Below are positions 1-8,571 of a DNA stretch of 64,000 bases, piece after piece; the stretch's first letter is position 1; the number at the start of each line of letters is the position of its first letter. The notes beneath the pieces are model-generated. The model saw only the letters and a program-made list of their open reading frames with translations, made no database searches and was not told where the DNA came from. Both the position numbers and the translations under genes were made by a program. The stretch is from an uncultured Clostridium sp. (lineage in GTDB: Bacteria; Bacillota; Clostridia; TANB77; CAG-508), in assembly GCA_948465565.1 (NCBI GenBank), contig CAOJXR010000001.1:62001-126000 (forward strand). Direction: 5' to 3'.

Positions 1-63
1 TAAAAAAATAAATGATAAATTGATTAGAATGTTCATGAAATAGCAAATTTTTGCACTAAAGTA

Positions 64-92
64 TTGATTATAAATTTAATATATACTATAAT
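64..92 (+). promoter_or_regulatory. sigma-A-type promoter of the MATE gene
   Basis: TTGATT at 64-69 and a perfect TATAAT at 87-92 are separated by 17 bases, 28 bases upstream of the MATE start codon. The match is seen directly; activity is inferred. Confidence 0.6.
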
Positions 93-119
93 AACTCCCG
101 CTGAGCAGGAGAAATAAAA

Positions 120-1448
120 ATGAAAATACAATTATCAGAACATTTTACATATAAAAAGCTAATAAAATTTACAATACCTACAATAATAATGATGATATTT
201 ACATCGATTTATGGAGTAGTAGATGGAATATTTGTGTCAAACATTGTTGGTTCAGATGGGTTTGCAGCAGTAAACTTAATTATGCCAGCACTTATGATTT
301 TAGGCACAGTTGGATTTATGTTTGGAACAGGTGGATGTGCACTCGTTTCTAAAACAATAGGCGAAGGTGATAAAGAAAAAGCCAATAAATATTTTTCAAT
401 GTTAATATATTTATTGATAATTATAGGACTTATATTTTCAATTCTAGGAGTATTACTTGTAAAACCTATGTCAAAATTACTAGGAGCAGATGAAAAATTG
501 CTTGAGTCTTGTGTAACATATGGAAGAACGTTAATGCTATTTTTAATTCCATTTGTATTACAAAATAGTTTTCAAAGTTTTTTAATAGTTGCAGAAAGAC
601 CTACATTCGGACTAATAATATCTATTGTAACTGGCGTTTCAAATATGATATTAGATTTCTTATTTATGTATGTATTTAGAATGGGAGTATTTGGTGCCGC
701 ACTAGCTACAGGAATAAGTCAATTAGTTGGAGGAATAATACCATTAATTTATTTCTTACGTCCTAATAACAGCCCTTTAAGACTAACCAAAACTAAATTT
801 GAATTAAAACCAATTTTACAAACATGTGCAAATGGATCATCAGAAATGTTAACAAATCTTTCTATGTCACTTGTTAATATGTTATTTAATATGCAACTTA
901 TGAAATATGCAGGCTCAGATGGCGTTGTTGCTTATGGAATTATAATGTATGTTGGATTTATTTTCTCAGGAACATATTTAGGGTATTCAATTGGAACAGC
1001 ACCAATTATAGGATATCACTATGGAGCAGGAAATACAGAAGAACTAAAAAATTTATTAAAGAAAAGTTTGAAATTAATAGCAGTAACTTCGATTGTCATG
1101 ACTGGATTAGCTGAATTGTTATCAAAAACGCTTGCATCTATATTTGTAAGTTATGATGCAGGTTTATTGCAAATGACAACAACTGCAATAAGATTATTCT
1201 CTATATCATATATTATTAGTGGATTTAATATTTTCAGCTCATCATTCTTTACAGCATTAAACAATGGTGCAGTTTCTGCCACAATTTCATTTTTAAGAAC
1301 ACTAGTTTTTCAAATTGCCATGATTTTTATATTACCAGCAATTTGGGGCATAAATGGAATTTGGATTGCAGTAGTTGCTGCTGAAATGTTATCTGTAATT
1401 GTTAGCTTTGGATTTTTGGTTGGAAATAAGAAAAAATATCAATATTGA
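120..1448 (+). CDS. MATE family multidrug/cation exporter
   Basis: This 442-residue protein is a predicted 12-helix inner-membrane antiporter of the MATE family, which exports cationic drugs or metabolites in exchange for Na+ or H+. The N-terminal half opens with a helix around residues 15-35 that includes an FVSN turn (TSIYGVVDGIFVSNIVG), typical of clostridial MATE proteins. The two MatE bundles cover roughly residues 15-180 and 235-400. The length is normal for the family. An AGGAG at 107-111 lies 8 bases before the ATG. It stands alone or with the short remnants that follow. The substrate cannot be read from the sequence. Confidence 0.9.
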   Translation: MKIQLSEHFTYKKLIKFTIPTIIMMIFTSIYGVVDGIFVSNIVGSDGFAAVNLIMPALMILGTVGFMFGTGGCALVSKTIGEGDKEKANKYFSMLIYLLIIIGLIFSILGVLLVKPMSKLLGADEKLLESCVTYGRTLMLFLIPFVLQNSFQSFLIVAERPTFGLIISIVTGVSNMILDFLFMYVFRMGVFGAALATGISQLVGGIIPLIYFLRPNNSPLRLTKTKFELKPILQTCANGSSEMLTNLSMSLVNMLFNMQLMKYAGSDGVVAYGIIMYVGFIFSGTYLGYSIGTAPIIGYHYGAGNTEELKNLLKKSLKLIAVTSIVMTGLAELLSKTLASIFVSYDAGLLQMTTTAIRLFSISYIISGFNIFSSSFFTALNNGAVSATISFLRTLVFQIAMIFILPAIWGINGIWIAVVAAEMLSVIVSFGFLVGNKKKYQY

Positions 1449-1467
1449 GGAGAAAGGATGTATTCTT

Positions 1468-1581
1468 ATGAAAGAAATGAAAAATGATATTATTTTATTT
1501 GAAAATCAAGGAGTAAAACTAGAAGTAAATTTACAAGATGAAACAGTATGGCTTAATATGGATCAAAATGTTATATTATAA
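1468..1581 (+). pseudogene. RhuM-family protein, N-terminal fragment
   Basis: The 37-codon ORF starts at ATG 1468 behind a GAGGAGAAAGG ribosome binding site. It encodes a KNDIILFENQGVKLEV / DETVWLNMDQ pattern that resembles the first 35 residues of RhuM-type (virulence RhuM / Fic-associated) proteins, where DETVWLTQ is usual. Those proteins are around 300 residues or more, so this is a stub. A longer reading from 1399 overlaps the MATE gene and has no ribosome binding site. It is probably a decayed remnant; a functional micropeptide is less likely. Confidence 0.5.
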
Positions 1582-1631
1582 ATATAGAATATAAAACAAG
1601 AACACGAAAAAATATAAAGGAGGAAATAACA

Positions 1632-1832
1632 TTGGCTGTAAAATTAAATCCAGATAAAAAAATCGTAGAAACAATAAAAGAGGGCTTAAAAAAGAAAGGC
1701 GGTTATTGTCCATGCAGAACTGAAAAAACAGAAGATACAAAATGCATGTGCAAGGAATTCAAAGAACAGATTAAAGATCCTAATTTCGAAGGATATTGTC
1801 ATTGTATGCTTTATTATAAATCAATTGACTAA
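1632..1832 (+). CDS. ferredoxin-thioredoxin reductase catalytic-chain-like protein
   Basis: This 66-residue protein carries the FTR beta-chain cysteine pattern: C26-P-C28, C38-M-C40 and C56-H-C58, the last within GYCHCMLYY. In FTR these residues hold a 4Fe-4S cluster next to a redox-active disulfide that passes electrons from ferredoxin to thioredoxin. Short stand-alone versions are common in anaerobic Firmicutes and their partner is unknown. The start is TTG at 1632, 7 bases behind a good AAAGGAGG. No in-frame ATG upstream fits. The gene lies between two decayed remnants but looks intact itself. Confidence 0.8.
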   Translation: MAVKLNPDKKIVETIKEGLKKKGGYCPCRTEKTEDTKCMCKEFKEQIKDPNFEGYCHCMLYYKSID

Positions 1833-1886
1833 ATTATGCTGCATAATCTTCCTAAATATACTAATACTATAAAAAAGGAGATATTT

Positions 1887-2002
1887 ATGCCAATCAATGA
1901 ATCTATAGAAAAAAAGATGCATGGGCAAAAGTAACAGGCGATGCCAAGTATACAGCAGATATAGCAGTAGAGGTTGAACTAGATTTAACAGAATATACGT
2001 AA
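1887..2002 (+). pseudogene. xanthine dehydrogenase-type molybdenum subunit, N-terminal remnant
   Basis: An AAAAAAGGAG ribosome binding site precedes ATG 1887, but that frame stops at 1932-1934. Shifting frame in the A-run near 1911 gives KDAWAKVTGDAKYTADIAV, ending at 2000-2002. This matches the conserved N-terminus of the molybdopterin subunit of xanthine dehydrogenase/aldehyde oxidase-type hydroxylases (DAxxKVTGxAKYTxD). The intact subunit has over 700 residues, so only a scar remains. This frame break is not at a CGG codon, unlike the four described elsewhere in the window. Confidence 0.55.
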
Positions 2003-2069
2003 TGTTCTTAATGGAAATAACAAAATTTATACCTATCCCGAAGTAGATACACCTGATACAAATATATAG
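1989..2069 (+). pseudogene. short degenerate coding remnant
   Basis: After a stop at 1986-1988 the frame stays open for 26 codons (QNIRNVLNGNNKIYTYPEVD and on) to TAG 2067-2069. It has no start codon or ribosome binding site. Composition is protein-like, but I do not recognise the family. It looks like the tail of a deleted gene. Confidence 0.25.
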
Positions 2070-2078
2070 GAGGAATAA

Positions 2079-3296
2079 ATGGATAATACAGTTTTTATAG
2101 ATTTAGATAAAGAAAATTCATTACCTGAGTTAACAAGTTTCCAGGGGATTGTAAATATAAAAAGAAATGGAAGACTTATTGTAAAAAACTCTATTTTAGA
2201 AAATATTGATACATATTCAGAAGAAGAATTAAGATATATATTGGCAAATCTAAAACCATATATTTCTCCAATAGTTACAAGTCAGTATATTCCAAGCAAA
2301 AGAGTAATGAGAATTTTAAATGAATTAGCACCAGAATTTAAAGTAAGATTTAAAACAGAAAAATCAGGAGGAACTCCAATAGTCCCAATTAGTTGCAAAG
2401 AATTCTTTGAAGGAGAAGAAATATTTGACACAATATTAAAAGGAATGGACCAATCTTGGACAGAAAAACAAAAATATAGATATTTATATAACAGCATTGG
2501 AAGTATGTTATCTTATGACTTAAACCTTCTAGCACACACCGAGTACAGCGGACTTCATGATAAATATGCTAGAAATATTTTTACTGCAATGTCAAAAAAT
2601 TGGGGGATATGCTCATCCTTTGCAGCAGGATATGATTATTTATGCTATAGAAGTGGACTAGAAAGTCAAGTACTATCAGAAGATGACCATGACTATGTAA
2701 TAATAACAGACTCAGAAGAAAAAGACTATTTAACAGATCCAACTTTTGATTCAGTAGCGCTAAAATTTGGCATGAAAACGAAGAACTTCGGGATTCCAAA
2801 AGAAAAATTTAAAGATAATGGACACGACTTAAAAGCAGCAGAAGTAGATGATTATGAATTTGATAGTTTGGGAGAGGAAGAAATTAGACAATTAGACATA
2901 AGCACAGGATACTTAGACAATTTTGGTGGAGAATATACTGACGAGTTTTTAAGTACATTAGCAAACAATCTTGAAGGAAATAATAATTTTGAGAAAATAT
3001 TAAATTTTCTTGAAAGAATTAAAAATATAAAAACTGTAGGAAGGCCATCTGCACACGATTTTGAGAGCATTTTAAAATTTATTTTGTCAAAATCAAATGA
3101 CAGAACATTTAAACAAGGTATTAACACATATAGTTTTATTTCTGAGCTTTCGCGAGAATTACCAAGAAACATTGCAATTGAAGTAACTGATGGCAGTTTA
3201 GATGAAAACACACAATATTACGTATTACAAGATGGATTAAAATCTTGGATGCAAGTAGAAAAAATTGAAAAAATAAAAGAATACAAAGAAAGATAA
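2079..3296 (+). CDS. transglutaminase-like protein, cytosolic
   Basis: The 405-residue protein has a transglutaminase-like papain-fold core at about residues 125-235. Its candidate Cys-His-Asp triad is C178 (NWGICSSFAAGY), H204 (EDDHDYV) and D220 (YLTDPTFD). Such domains act as peptidases, transpeptidases or amidases. There is no signal peptide or membrane segment, so it probably works in the cytoplasm. The N-terminal ~100 residues and the acidic C-terminal half are not recognised. ATG 2079 follows a TAGGAGGAA site. It ends before a clear terminator and seems to be its own transcription unit. The substrate is unknown. Confidence 0.65.
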   Translation: MDNTVFIDLDKENSLPELTSFQGIVNIKRNGRLIVKNSILENIDTYSEEELRYILANLKPYISPIVTSQYIPSKRVMRILNELAPEFKVRFKTEKSGGTPIVPISCKEFFEGEEIFDTILKGMDQSWTEKQKYRYLYNSIGSMLSYDLNLLAHTEYSGLHDKYARNIFTAMSKNWGICSSFAAGYDYLCYRSGLESQVLSEDDHDYVIITDSEEKDYLTDPTFDSVALKFGMKTKNFGIPKEKFKDNGHDLKAAEVDDYEFDSLGEEEIRQLDISTGYLDNFGGEYTDEFLSTLANNLEGNNNFEKILNFLERIKNIKTVGRPSAHDFESILKFILSKSNDRTFKQGINTYSFISELSRELPRNIAIEVTDGSLDENTQYYVLQDGLKSWMQVEKIEKIKEYKER

Positions 3297-3383
3297 ATAT
3301 AATAAAATAATCAAATATATGCAATTATGAAGTTATTTGTTATAAAACAACAACAAGACAAAATTAGATACTTTTTAGATACA

Positions 3384-3420
3384 ATTCAATGCTAGAATGA
3401 ATTTAGCATTGAATTTTTTA
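3384..3420 (+). terminator. Rho-independent terminator
   Basis: A perfect 11-bp stem (ATTCAATGCTA / TAGCATTGAAT) with a 9-base loop runs into six T residues. It separates the transglutaminase-like gene from the ABC/two-component operon. Confidence 0.85.
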
Positions 3421-3473
3421 TGCTTATTTTTAAAAGTTATTCTAAGGGTAATTAAATAAAAGGAGGAAGACAA

Positions 3474-4823
3474 ATGTCAAAAAAGATTATTATTTTAGTA
3501 ATAATTGTAATTATATTAGGAGGAATAATAGGATACACACTAACTCCTAAAGAAGAGAAAAACAAAATTGCAAATACAATTTCAAAAATAACGGAAAGTA
3601 TCCAAACAAATCCGATTGTAGACGAAGAGCTAACGTTTATAACAACAGGAAAATCAAATAATTATGAAAATGGATATTATTACATAGACTCAAACGAAAA
3701 TTCAAATATCAAATATTTTGATTATGCAACCAAAAAAGAAATTTACTTATGTAATAAACCCAATTGCAACCACGATACAGACAAATGTAGTTCATATTTA
3801 GAAATAGGAGAAAATAGAGAAATGTTTATATATAACAATTACATATATCTAACAAATTCCAATGGAAGTACAACAACAATAAATGCAACAATGGGTGATG
3901 ATGGAGCAATAGATATGACAAGTGAAAGTGGTAAAACGCCAACAATTTATAGAATGAATTTAGATGGAACAAATAAAGAGAAACTATTTGAATGTCCATC
4001 AGGTGTTGAGTTAGCATCAAGCTATGTACTTAGTGGAAAAAACATGTATACATGTTTTAGTAAAAGTAAACTTGTTGAAATAGGCAGAAATAGCCATGCA
4101 TCTGTTGAAACAGAAAAAAAGCTTGTGAAAATAGATTTAGAATCAGGAAAATATGAAGAAATATGCGATGCAAAAGAAAAAACAATAATAGGTACATATA
4201 AAAACAATATTATTCTAGAAGAAATCGTATACAAAGAAGATCCAGAAAAATTCTTGAAAGATGATAATGCATCAATAGCAAATTTAAGAAATTCAATAAT
4301 AAAAATAAGCATGATAGATATAGCAACTAAAAAAGAAATAGAAATAATTTCAAAATTATATACAGAAATGGAACAAATAACTGTTGGAACAAATGAATTA
4401 TATTATATGACACAAAAAGCAGATAAGATTGAATATGTAAATATTGAAACAAAGCAAACAGGTATACTAAGCGACTTACCAAAGAAAAATGCATATATTC
4501 AAGGAATATATGATAATAAATTACAATATTTGTATTATGACAGTCAATATGCTACTGTAGGAAAAGCATATTATATTGATTTAGATACAAAAGAAAATAA
4601 GGAGTTTAAATTATTTGATAGTAACAAAATTTTAGTTGAAATTCTTGCCGAAAATAAAGATTATTATTTTGTAAGAACAGGATACGAGATGGGAAAAGAA
4701 TACACAACCTGGGCTGGTACAAAGCAAAGAGATATTGTTAAAACAAATTATGGACTGATTAAAAAAGAAGATTATTGGAATTCAATACCAAACTATATAA
4801 ACATGCAAAATACTGATAAATAA
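3474..4823 (+). CDS. membrane-anchored extracellular protein, beta-propeller-like
   Basis: The 449-residue protein has one N-terminal membrane anchor (about residues 5-22) and a large outer domain. A C93-x4-C-x-H-x4-C motif (CNKPNCNHDTDKC) follows a YYYIDSN...FDYATKKE segment. Repeated Y-Y/F-D-x-T-K-K-E strand motifs suggest a DUF5050/TolB-like beta-propeller. Clostridia often have such proteins beside ABC transporters. It starts at ATG 3474 behind AAGGAGGAAG and ends 10 bases before the ATPase gene, so it is the first gene of the operon. A sensing or substrate-capture role for the transporter is inferred. Confidence 0.55.
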   Translation: MSKKIIILVIIVIILGGIIGYTLTPKEEKNKIANTISKITESIQTNPIVDEELTFITTGKSNNYENGYYYIDSNENSNIKYFDYATKKEIYLCNKPNCNHDTDKCSSYLEIGENREMFIYNNYIYLTNSNGSTTTINATMGDDGAIDMTSESGKTPTIYRMNLDGTNKEKLFECPSGVELASSYVLSGKNMYTCFSKSKLVEIGRNSHASVETEKKLVKIDLESGKYEEICDAKEKTIIGTYKNNIILEEIVYKEDPEKFLKDDNASIANLRNSIIKISMIDIATKKEIEIISKLYTEMEQITVGTNELYYMTQKADKIEYVNIETKQTGILSDLPKKNAYIQGIYDNKLQYLYYDSQYATVGKAYYIDLDTKENKEFKLFDSNKILVEILAENKDYYFVRTGYEMGKEYTTWAGTKQRDIVKTNYGLIKKEDYWNSIPNYINMQNTDK

Positions 4824-4833
4824 GGAGAAATAG

Positions 4834-5565
4834 ATGTTAGAGATAATAAATTTAAGTAAAACCTATGGAACCAAAAAAGCTTTAGACAATATAAATTTTA
4901 AACTTGAAAATGGAATATATGGACTACTTGGCCCAAATGGTGCAGGAAAATCAACACTTATGAACATAATTACAGAAAATTTGTCTGCAGACCAAGGAAA
5001 AATCTTGTGGAATGGACAAGAAAATACGAAGTTAGGTGTGAAATATAGAGAAATACTAGGATATATGCCACAACAGCAAGGATTATATAATGGTTTTACT
5101 GGTAAAAGATTTTTAAATTATATTGCAGTTTTAAAAGACATTCCAAAAGAAAAAATCCAAGAAGACATACTCAAAGTAGCTAAAAAAGTTAACTTGCAAG
5201 ATGACCTAAATACTAAAATTGGAATGTATTCTGGAGGAATGAAACAACGTTTACTTATAGCAAGTTGTATAATAGGAAATCCACAATTATTAATCTTTGA
5301 TGAACCAACAGCAGGGCTTGACCCAAAAGAGAGAGTAAGAGTAAAAAATTTATTAAAAGAACTTGCAGAAGACAAAATTATAATTATTGCTACACATATT
5401 GTTCCAGATATTGAGAACATTGCAAAGGAAATTATTATTTTAAAAAAAGGTGTTTTAATTGAAAAAAGTAACCCAGAGGAATTAATAAAAAAATATACTG
5501 AGCAAGGTGACCTAGAAGATGTGTATATGAGCATTTTTGGAAACGAGGAGGATGAGAGACCTTGA
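4834..5565 (+). CDS. ABC transporter ATP-binding protein
   Basis: A 243-residue ATPase with Walker A GPNGAGKS (33-40), Q-loop near PQQQG (79-83), signature YSGGMKQRL (132-140), Walker B LLIFDEPTAGLDP from residue 152 and switch His in IIATHI. It belongs to the drug/bacteriocin (CcmA/BcrA-like) exporter type that works with ABC-2 permeases. Its TGA stop overlaps the TTG start of the permease in the tetranucleotide TTGA, which implies translational coupling. The two-component genes downstream suggest an envelope-stress or antimicrobial-peptide response module. Confidence 0.92.
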   Translation: MLEIINLSKTYGTKKALDNINFKLENGIYGLLGPNGAGKSTLMNIITENLSADQGKILWNGQENTKLGVKYREILGYMPQQQGLYNGFTGKRFLNYIAVLKDIPKEKIQEDILKVAKKVNLQDDLNTKIGMYSGGMKQRLLIASCIIGNPQLLIFDEPTAGLDPKERVRVKNLLKELAEDKIIIIATHIVPDIENIAKEIIILKKGVLIEKSNPEELIKKYTEQGDLEDVYMSIFGNEEDERP

Positions 5566-7895
5566 GAAAAATAATAAAATTTGAATGTATAAAAATATTA
5601 ACAAACAAATTATTTATATATGCATTTTTAGGTTTAATACTCATCAACATAGCAGTACAAATATATTCTAATAAAACACTCAAACAAAATGAAATTCCAC
5701 TTGAAGCATATAAAAAAGTAAATAGCGAATTACAAAATTTAAGTGAAAATGAAAAAGAAAAATTGATAACAAAAGAATATGAAAGAAATTTTGCTTTTGG
5801 CATTATAAATAATATAAAGAATCTTTCTAAAAGTGAAAATGAAGTAATGAGAGAATATAGTAATTCACTAAAAGAAGAAAATATCGAAATTTACAATAAA
5901 TACATAAATGAATATGAAAATGCAAAATTTGAATACACAGACGATATTGCAAAAGAAGAGGAATTTTGGAGAGAAATAAAAGAAGAGTTTGATTCTACCA
6001 AAAACTATAAAAATACAATTACAGACATATTGGATAAAGCTGAAAATCTTGAAACAATTTCTATTTTTAAACAAAGTGAAGATAATTTTTCTAATAAAAA
6101 CATAAAAGATACAGCACAAAATTATAAAAAAATGCTTAATACTAATATTAGTTATCAAGTTTCAAAAGGAATGACATTGTTTACAAAGTTTGGCATTACA
6201 GATGTTGTTATTATTTTAATGCTATTTGTTATTTCCTCTATTATAATTTTTGAGGAAAAAGAAAAAAATTTATTTACTATAATTAAAACCACGAAAAATG
6301 GAAGAATAAAGACAATATGCGCTAAAATAATAACAATGTTAATAGCTATAACAGCTATTTGTACAATTATGTATTTGACTAATTTTATATATTATGGAAT
6401 AACTATTGGGTATGGAGATTTACATGCAAGCCTACAATCAGTAAAACCATTTATATATAGCACTTTGCAAATTAGTATAGGACAATATTTTATATTATTT
6501 GTATTTACAAAAATATTAGTGTTTTTTATAATATCACTAATAATATTATTAATTTCAATATTTGCCAAAACTAATACTGCAATGTATATTAGCTTTATTG
6601 GGATTTTTATGATAAGCTTTTTACTGTATAATAATATAGATACAGGCTCAAAATATAATGTTTTAAAATATATCAACATAGTAAATTTACTAGAAGTAAA
6701 TGATATATATAAATCATATATGAATTTGAATGTGTTTGGTATAATGCAAGATGTTCATAATTTGAGCAATATTGTAGGTGCAATATTATTACTTGGGTTA
6801 AGTAGCACAACTATGTATGTATTTAACAAAAAGAAAGATCTAACAACAAGTGAAAGTGTTTTATGGAACAAAACAAAAAATATATACAATAAAAAAATCG
6901 GACGTATTATAAACCAAGTAATTTCTAAAATGAAAGTAAGTACAACAATATTTGCAAATGAATTTTATAAATTATTTGTAACAAATAAAGTTGCAATTTT
7001 ACTGATTATTTTTATTGCTTTTCAAATATATAACTTTACAAATACCAATAAATCAACCTCATACACCGAAAATATTTATAAAAGCTATATGGAAGTACTA
7101 AGTGGAAAGCTGACAAAAGAAAAAGAAGAATTTATTAATAAAGAAAAAGAGAAATTTGAAGAGGCGAATTTGCAAATTAGTAATATTGCGGAAAAAGAGC
7201 AACATGGAGAAATAACAAAACTAGAAGCGATTCGTTATAAAGAACCATATGAAGAAATTCTTTCGTTAGAGCCAATATTTGATAAGGCATTAGAACAATA
7301 TGAGAATATCATAGAAAATTCAAATGCTGAATTTATTTATGACACAGGATATAAAGAACTTCTAAGAGTTAGAAAAAATAGCTTTTTATATAGTGATATT
7401 TTTCTAATAATTAGTAGCATTATGTGTTTTACATCAATATTCATTATGGAATATAAAACAGGAATGATTAATATATTAAGAGCTACGCCTAAAGGAAGAA
7501 AATGTACCATTAGAAATAAAATATATGTGTGTATTTTTGCAAGTATAATTATATTTGTGATTAGTATAATTCCAGAACTGTTAAAAGTGTACCAAATGTA
7601 TGGATTTGACAACATTACAGCAAGTATAACAAGTTTAATATGTTTTAACAAATTACCTGCATTTATACGTGTACTAGATTTTATAATTATCATGTATGTA
7701 TTTAGATTTATTGTTTTTATTTGTATAGTATTATTTATTTTATGGATTTCTACAAAGATAAAAAATACAACTTATTGTATATTAGTTGCAAGTAGCATAC
7801 TGCTTATACCAATTATTTTGGTGATATCAGGGCTAGAGTTTGCAAATATATTTAGTGTAACTAATGTATTAAATATTAGCAGAATAATACTATAG
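5562..7895 (+). CDS. fused double ABC-2-type permease
   Basis: This 777-residue protein is about twice the usual permease length and has an internal repeat of architecture. Each half has a lone helix (residues ~15-33 and ~473-490), a Lys/Glu-rich outer region of ~100-170 residues likely to be coiled coil, then a cluster of five or six helices (~205-430 and ~610-777). A conserved junction begins each half cluster: IFEEKEKNLFTIIKTTKNG in the first and MEYKTGMINILRATPKGRK in the second. The start is TTG 5562, overlapping the ATPase stop; the GAGGAGGATGAGAGAC leader supports it. It is the membrane part of the transporter encoded just upstream. Confidence 0.8.
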   Translation: MRKIIKFECIKILTNKLFIYAFLGLILINIAVQIYSNKTLKQNEIPLEAYKKVNSELQNLSENEKEKLITKEYERNFAFGIINNIKNLSKSENEVMREYSNSLKEENIEIYNKYINEYENAKFEYTDDIAKEEEFWREIKEEFDSTKNYKNTITDILDKAENLETISIFKQSEDNFSNKNIKDTAQNYKKMLNTNISYQVSKGMTLFTKFGITDVVIILMLFVISSIIIFEEKEKNLFTIIKTTKNGRIKTICAKIITMLIAITAICTIMYLTNFIYYGITIGYGDLHASLQSVKPFIYSTLQISIGQYFILFVFTKILVFFIISLIILLISIFAKTNTAMYISFIGIFMISFLLYNNIDTGSKYNVLKYINIVNLLEVNDIYKSYMNLNVFGIMQDVHNLSNIVGAILLLGLSSTTMYVFNKKKDLTTSESVLWNKTKNIYNKKIGRIINQVISKMKVSTTIFANEFYKLFVTNKVAILLIIFIAFQIYNFTNTNKSTSYTENIYKSYMEVLSGKLTKEKEEFINKEKEKFEEANLQISNIAEKEQHGEITKLEAIRYKEPYEEILSLEPIFDKALEQYENIIENSNAEFIYDTGYKELLRVRKNSFLYSDIFLIISSIMCFTSIFIMEYKTGMINILRATPKGRKCTIRNKIYVCIFASIIIFVISIIPELLKVYQMYGFDNITASITSLICFNKLPAFIRVLDFIIIMYVFRFIVFICIVLFILWISTKIKNTTYCILVASSILLIPIILVISGLEFANIFSVTNVLNISRIIL

Positions 7896-7920
7896 AGAAA
7901 ATATAGAAAGAAGGGGAAAA

Positions 7921-8571
7921 ATGACTAAAATTTTGGTGGTAGAAGATGAGTTTCCAATTGCAGATTTAATCAATATTGCACTTACAAATGTAGGGTATCA
8001 TGTTGATTATGCATTAGATGGTAAAACTGGTGCTGATTTAATGGAAAAATGTACATATGATTGTGCATTACTTGATATTATGCTACCAGAGTTTGATGGC
8101 TATGAATTACTAGAATATGCGAAAGTGCTTGATATTCCTGTGATTTTTATAACTGCAAAAGGTACTGTTAAAGATAGAATAAAAGGTCTAGATATGGGAG
8201 CAGATGACTATATTATAAAACCTTTTGAGATAGACGAGTTAATTGCAAGAGTTAATTCAGTCATGCGAAGATGCAAGCCTAAAATGAGTATAAAGAACAT
8301 AGAAATAGATGAAGATAAAAGAGTTGTTAAAAAAGATGGACAAGAAGTAAAACTAACTCCAAAAGAGTTTGAATTATTTTTACTTTTATACAAAAATCAA
8401 GAAAAAGTGCAAAAAAGAGAAAAAATATTTGAGCAAATATGGGGAGATGAACTAGAATTTGAGACTCGCACTCTTGATTTGCATATACAAAGGATTAGAA
8501 AGAAATTAGATTTAAAAGAGGAGATAAAAACAATTCATAAAATAGGTTATATCTTTGAGGAGAAAAAATGA
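7921..8571 (+). CDS. OmpR/PhoB family response regulator
   Basis: A 216-residue regulator with a receiver domain (1-115) and a winged-helix DNA-binding domain (~125-214). The acidic pocket is E8-D9, the phosphoacceptor is D52 (LLDIMLP) and the conserved lysine is K100 (YIIKPFE). The C-terminal LTPKEFELFLLL, TRTLDLHIQRIRKKL and IGYIF motifs are typical of the family. It follows the permease by 25 bases and shares ATGA with the kinase start, so the pair is coupled. It probably controls the adjacent ABC genes. Confidence 0.93.
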   Translation: MTKILVVEDEFPIADLINIALTNVGYHVDYALDGKTGADLMEKCTYDCALLDIMLPEFDGYELLEYAKVLDIPVIFITAKGTVKDRIKGLDMGADDYIIKPFEIDELIARVNSVMRRCKPKMSIKNIEIDEDKRVVKKDGQEVKLTPKEFELFLLLYKNQEKVQKREKIFEQIWGDELEFETRTLDLHIQRIRKKLDLKEEIKTIHKIGYIFEEKK

